Shown: piece after piece, positions 41,178 through 42,931 of the stretch | Numbering within the stretch: the stretch's first letter is position 1 | Layout: the number at the start of each line of letters is the position of its first letter | NCBI GenBank assembly: GCA_030066905.1 | Contig: JASJAR010000008.1 | Span: 1 to 42,931, forward strand | Direction: 5' to 3' | Origin: Paracoccaceae bacterium | GTDB lineage: Bacteria > Pseudomonadota > Alphaproteobacteria > Rhodobacterales > Rhodobacteraceae | Length of the DNA stretch: 42,931 bases | The notes under the pieces: generated by a model | Told to the model about the DNA's origin: nothing | Seen by the model: only the letters and a program-made list of their open reading frames with translations | The model's database searches: none | Position numbers and translations under genes: made by a program

Positions 41178-41537
41178 ATGAGCGACAGGACGCTGTTCGA
41201 GCTTGCCGATGCCATCGAAGCCGCGTTGAGCATCGACGACGATCTCGCCCGGGCCGCCCTTCAGGCGATTGCGAAGATCGACGCGCCCCATGCCGACGCG
41301 TTCATGGGCCCCGATCTCGACCTGACCGACCGGATCATGCGGCTCGTCTACCACGCCCTGCCGGGTTGGACGGTGAGCGTCAAAGGCAAGGCCTGGGAGC
41401 CGAACGGGCATTGGGTGTGCAGCTTGCGGAAGACCTCAAGCCGCGACAGCGACGAGTTCATCGGCGTCGGGCGCGGGCCCACCCTGCCCCATTCGCTCTT
41501 GGCCGCGCTCTTCCGGGCGGTCGGTCATCAGAGCTGA
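41178..41537 (+). CDS. Unassigned 119-residue protein under probable FNR control
   Basis: I do not recognise a family. The sequence is soluble, mixed alpha/beta and without signal peptide or cysteine pair: an N-terminal helix region (MSDRTLFELADAIEAALSID), then ALPGWTVSVKGKAWEPNGHW, CSLRKTSSRDSDEFIGVGRG and a closing helix LPHSLLAALFRAV. The pattern Trp-x-Val...Trp...Gly-His-Trp resembles small 'domain of unknown function' proteins that pair a helical start with a short beta sheet. ATG 41178 is preceded by GGGAG at 41166-41170. Two FNR boxes 55-100 bp upstream suggest oxygen-dependent expression. Confidence 0.75.
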   Translation: MSDRTLFELADAIEAALSIDDDLARAALQAIAKIDAPHADAFMGPDLDLTDRIMRLVYHALPGWTVSVKGKAWEPNGHWVCSLRKTSSRDSDEFIGVGRGPTLPHSLLAALFRAVGHQS

Positions 41538-41824
41538 GCTGACACCCCTCGAAACCCCCGACCCGGGCTTGACCCGGGGCCTCGACCCGGCGGGGCGCCA
41601 GAATGCGCGAGGCCCCGGATCAATTCCGGGGCGGGATCATTGTGCGCCGCCGCAGGGCGGCTCACACGCCTGTGCACGGAGCCGTGTTCGACCATTGGGC
41701 GGACTGCCCTAGGTCTCGATCCATGTCGACGGGAGGGCCGGGCTCAGTCGGGTTGCCGAAACGCTCAGTGTCGTTCCTCGCCATCCGACGCCCCGTGTCA
41801 CAGGACCGACAAAAGGAACATCCC
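41538..41824. repeat. Intergenic region with a palindromic repeat copy
   Basis: No gene is seen. A repeat lies at about 41558-41632: CCCGGGCTTGACCCGGGGC (41562-41580 region), GCCTCGACCCGGCGGGGCGC, and a palindrome with arms GCCCCGGA/TCCGGGGC at 41612-41632. It belongs to the family at 7132, 9642, 22757 and 32484. The remaining 190 bp should hold the promoter of the metallo-beta-lactamase-fold gene. Confidence 0.75.
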
Positions 41825-42757
41825 ATGACAAGCCCCATCTCCCTTTCCCGCCGGAGCCTCCTTGCCGCCGGGGCCGCCCTGCCCCTCGGCGCCACGCTGG
41901 CACCGACGCTGGCCAATGCCGGCGGCCATGCCGCGCCGCCGAATGCCGCCAAGCACTCCTTCGCGCTCGGCGACTTTCAGGTCTCGACGGTACTTGCAGG
42001 CACCCGCACGATGGAGGACGACCCCCAGGGCATCTTCGGGATGAACGTCTCGCCCGAGGAATTCGCCGCCGTAAGCGAAGAAAACTTCATCCCCGCCGAC
42101 AAGGTGCAGTTCTTCTTCACCCCCACGGTCGTCAATACCGGCGCCGAGGTCGTGCTCTTCGACACGGGGCTGTCTGCCGAAATGACGCTCCCTGCTCTGG
42201 CTGCGGCGGGGATCGCGGCTGAAGATGTCGATGTCGTCGTCATCACCCATATGCACGGCGACCATATCGGCGGGCTCACCGATGCGGACGGCAACCCGAC
42301 CTATCCCAATGCGCGTTATGTCACCGGCCAGGTCGAATTCGACGCCTGGGCGGGGATGGACAACGAAGGCTTCGACGCCAAGATGCGTCCCTTCGCCGAG
42401 CAGACCACCTTCATCGGCGATGGCGGGTCGGTCGTCTCGGGCATCACCGGCATGGCGGCCTTCGGACATTCGCCGGGGCATATGGTCTATATGCTCGAGT
42501 CGAACGGCGAGCAGATGGTGGTGATGGGCGATCTGGCCAACCACCATGTCTGGTCTCTGGCCTACCCAGACTGGGAAGTGCGCTTCGACATGGACAAAGA
42601 AGCCGCCGCCGCCACTCGCCGCCGGGTGCTGGGGATGGTCGCGGCCGAGAGGCTGCCGGTGATCGGTTACCACATGCCGTTCCCGGCCATCGGCTATGTC
42701 GACACGCGCGGCGACGGGTTCCACTACGTGCCGGCGACTTATCAGCTCATGCTCTGA
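41825..42757 (+). CDS. Tat-exported metallo-beta-lactamase-fold hydrolase
   Basis: A 310-residue MBL-fold protein. The N-terminus has a twin-arginine signal (LSRRSLLAAGAALPLGATLA, cleavage near ANA at about 32). The zinc motif is THMHGDHIGG with His142, His144, Asp146 and His147. FGHSPGHMVYML supplies the next His (about 219-222), VVMGDLANHH the bridging Asp, and IGYHMPFPAIGY the last His. This arrangement fits quorum-lactonase/AttM-like or similar periplasmic hydrolases, but the substrate is unknown. ATG at 41825 follows AAGGA; an upstream start at 41603 would hide the signal peptide. Confidence 0.9.
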   Translation: MTSPISLSRRSLLAAGAALPLGATLAPTLANAGGHAAPPNAAKHSFALGDFQVSTVLAGTRTMEDDPQGIFGMNVSPEEFAAVSEENFIPADKVQFFFTPTVVNTGAEVVLFDTGLSAEMTLPALAAAGIAAEDVDVVVITHMHGDHIGGLTDADGNPTYPNARYVTGQVEFDAWAGMDNEGFDAKMRPFAEQTTFIGDGGSVVSGITGMAAFGHSPGHMVYMLESNGEQMVVMGDLANHHVWSLAYPDWEVRFDMDKEAAAATRRRVLGMVAAERLPVIGYHMPFPAIGYVDTRGDGFHYVPATYQLML

Positions 42758-42768
42758 TCGGCGCGCGA

Positions 42769-42816
42769 CCGAAGCGCCTTCGAAGGCGCTTCGGAACGCG
42801 GTTTCGAAACCGCGTT
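42769..42816. terminator. Two tandem perfect palindromes between convergent genes
   Basis: A perfect 26-bp palindrome runs from 42769 to 42794 (half-site CCGAAGCGCCTTC). It is followed at once by a 22-bp perfect palindrome, 42795-42816 (half-site AACGCGGTTTC). The second overlaps the last base of the gcvP stop codon. Together they very likely form a two-way terminator. The core GCGGTTTCGAAACCGC is also at 3301-3316. Confidence 0.75.
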
Positions 42817-42931
42817 TACTCCGCCGCTTCGAGGTAGTCCTCCAAAGGCGGGCAAGTGCAGACGAGGTGGCGGTCGCCGTAGGCGTTGTCCACCCGGTTC
42901 ACCGGCGGCCAGTATTTGTCCACCCGGAAGG
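42816..42931 (-). CDS. gcvP: Glycine dehydrogenase (decarboxylating), C-terminal end (cut by window end)
   Basis: P-protein of the glycine cleavage system; it decarboxylates glycine on pyridoxal phosphate. The visible 37 residues read [20 protein letters not shown] then [17 protein letters not shown] and a stop. This is the highly conserved GcvP C-terminus ([20 protein letters not shown]). The rest lies beyond the window. The stop codon touches the tandem-palindrome terminator. Confidence 0.95.
   Translation of the reverse strand, partial: FRVDKYWPPVNRVDNAYGDRHLVCTCPPLEDYLEAAE

Overview
The window looks like chromosome from a GC-rich alphaproteobacterium, most likely Rhodobacteraceae (Roseobacter/Rhodobacter group). 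Support comes from a SAM/SAH-type riboswitch in front of metK (a class described from Rhodobacterales), the gene set miaB-phoH-ybeY-corC-lnt-metK in order, irr divergent from fabA-fabB-fabI, FnrL-type boxes and betaine-lipid genes. All of this rests on reading the sequence and family knowledge; no search was run.

Layout. 1-3236 (minus): metK (cut by the window start), riboswitch, lnt, corC-like, ybeY. 3384-7055 (plus): a nitroreductase, then a probable phosphate-starvation lipid-remodelling operon plcP-btaA-btaB behind a Pho-box-like array. 7132-13217: phoH, a Crp-type regulator and miaB (minus), mixed with DUF1801, DUF4386 and an ArsR-SRPBCC fusion. The conserved RNA/envelope block is thus present in order but split by cargo in two places. 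13319-14185: an unassigned conserved-looking protein.

14256-22644 is a catabolic island: a divergent GntR/FCD regulator, SMP-30-type lactonase, CUT2 sugar ABC transporter (binding protein, double ATPase, permease), VOC protein, CtBP-like 2-hydroxyacid dehydrogenase, RraA-like aldolase and 2-dehydro-3-deoxygalactonokinase. It suggests uptake of an aldose or sugar lactone and a 2-keto-3-deoxy-sugar-acid route with an unconventional aldolase step.

22879-32279: irr, then fabA-fabB-fabI continuing with almost no gaps into a HAD hydrolase, an alpha/beta hydrolase and a serine/threonine-dehydratase-like enzyme, followed by an MFS exporter, a zinc alcohol dehydrogenase and an enolase-superfamily enzyme. 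32681-35685 (minus): a FecR-domain protein with a CHASE2-adenylate cyclase. 35918-38231: a CoxG-like protein, a decayed iolB fragment, a Ca2+/Na+ antiporter-like protein and a small membrane protein. 38501-41009 (minus): tRNA-Ala(CGC) and ppsA; two FNR boxes separate ppsA from a 119-residue orphan. The window ends with a Tat-exported metallo-beta-lactamase-fold protein and the 3' end of gcvP.

GC-rich palindromic repeats recur between modules, mostly where genes converge. I found no insertion sequence, prophage, CRISPR array or replication origin.
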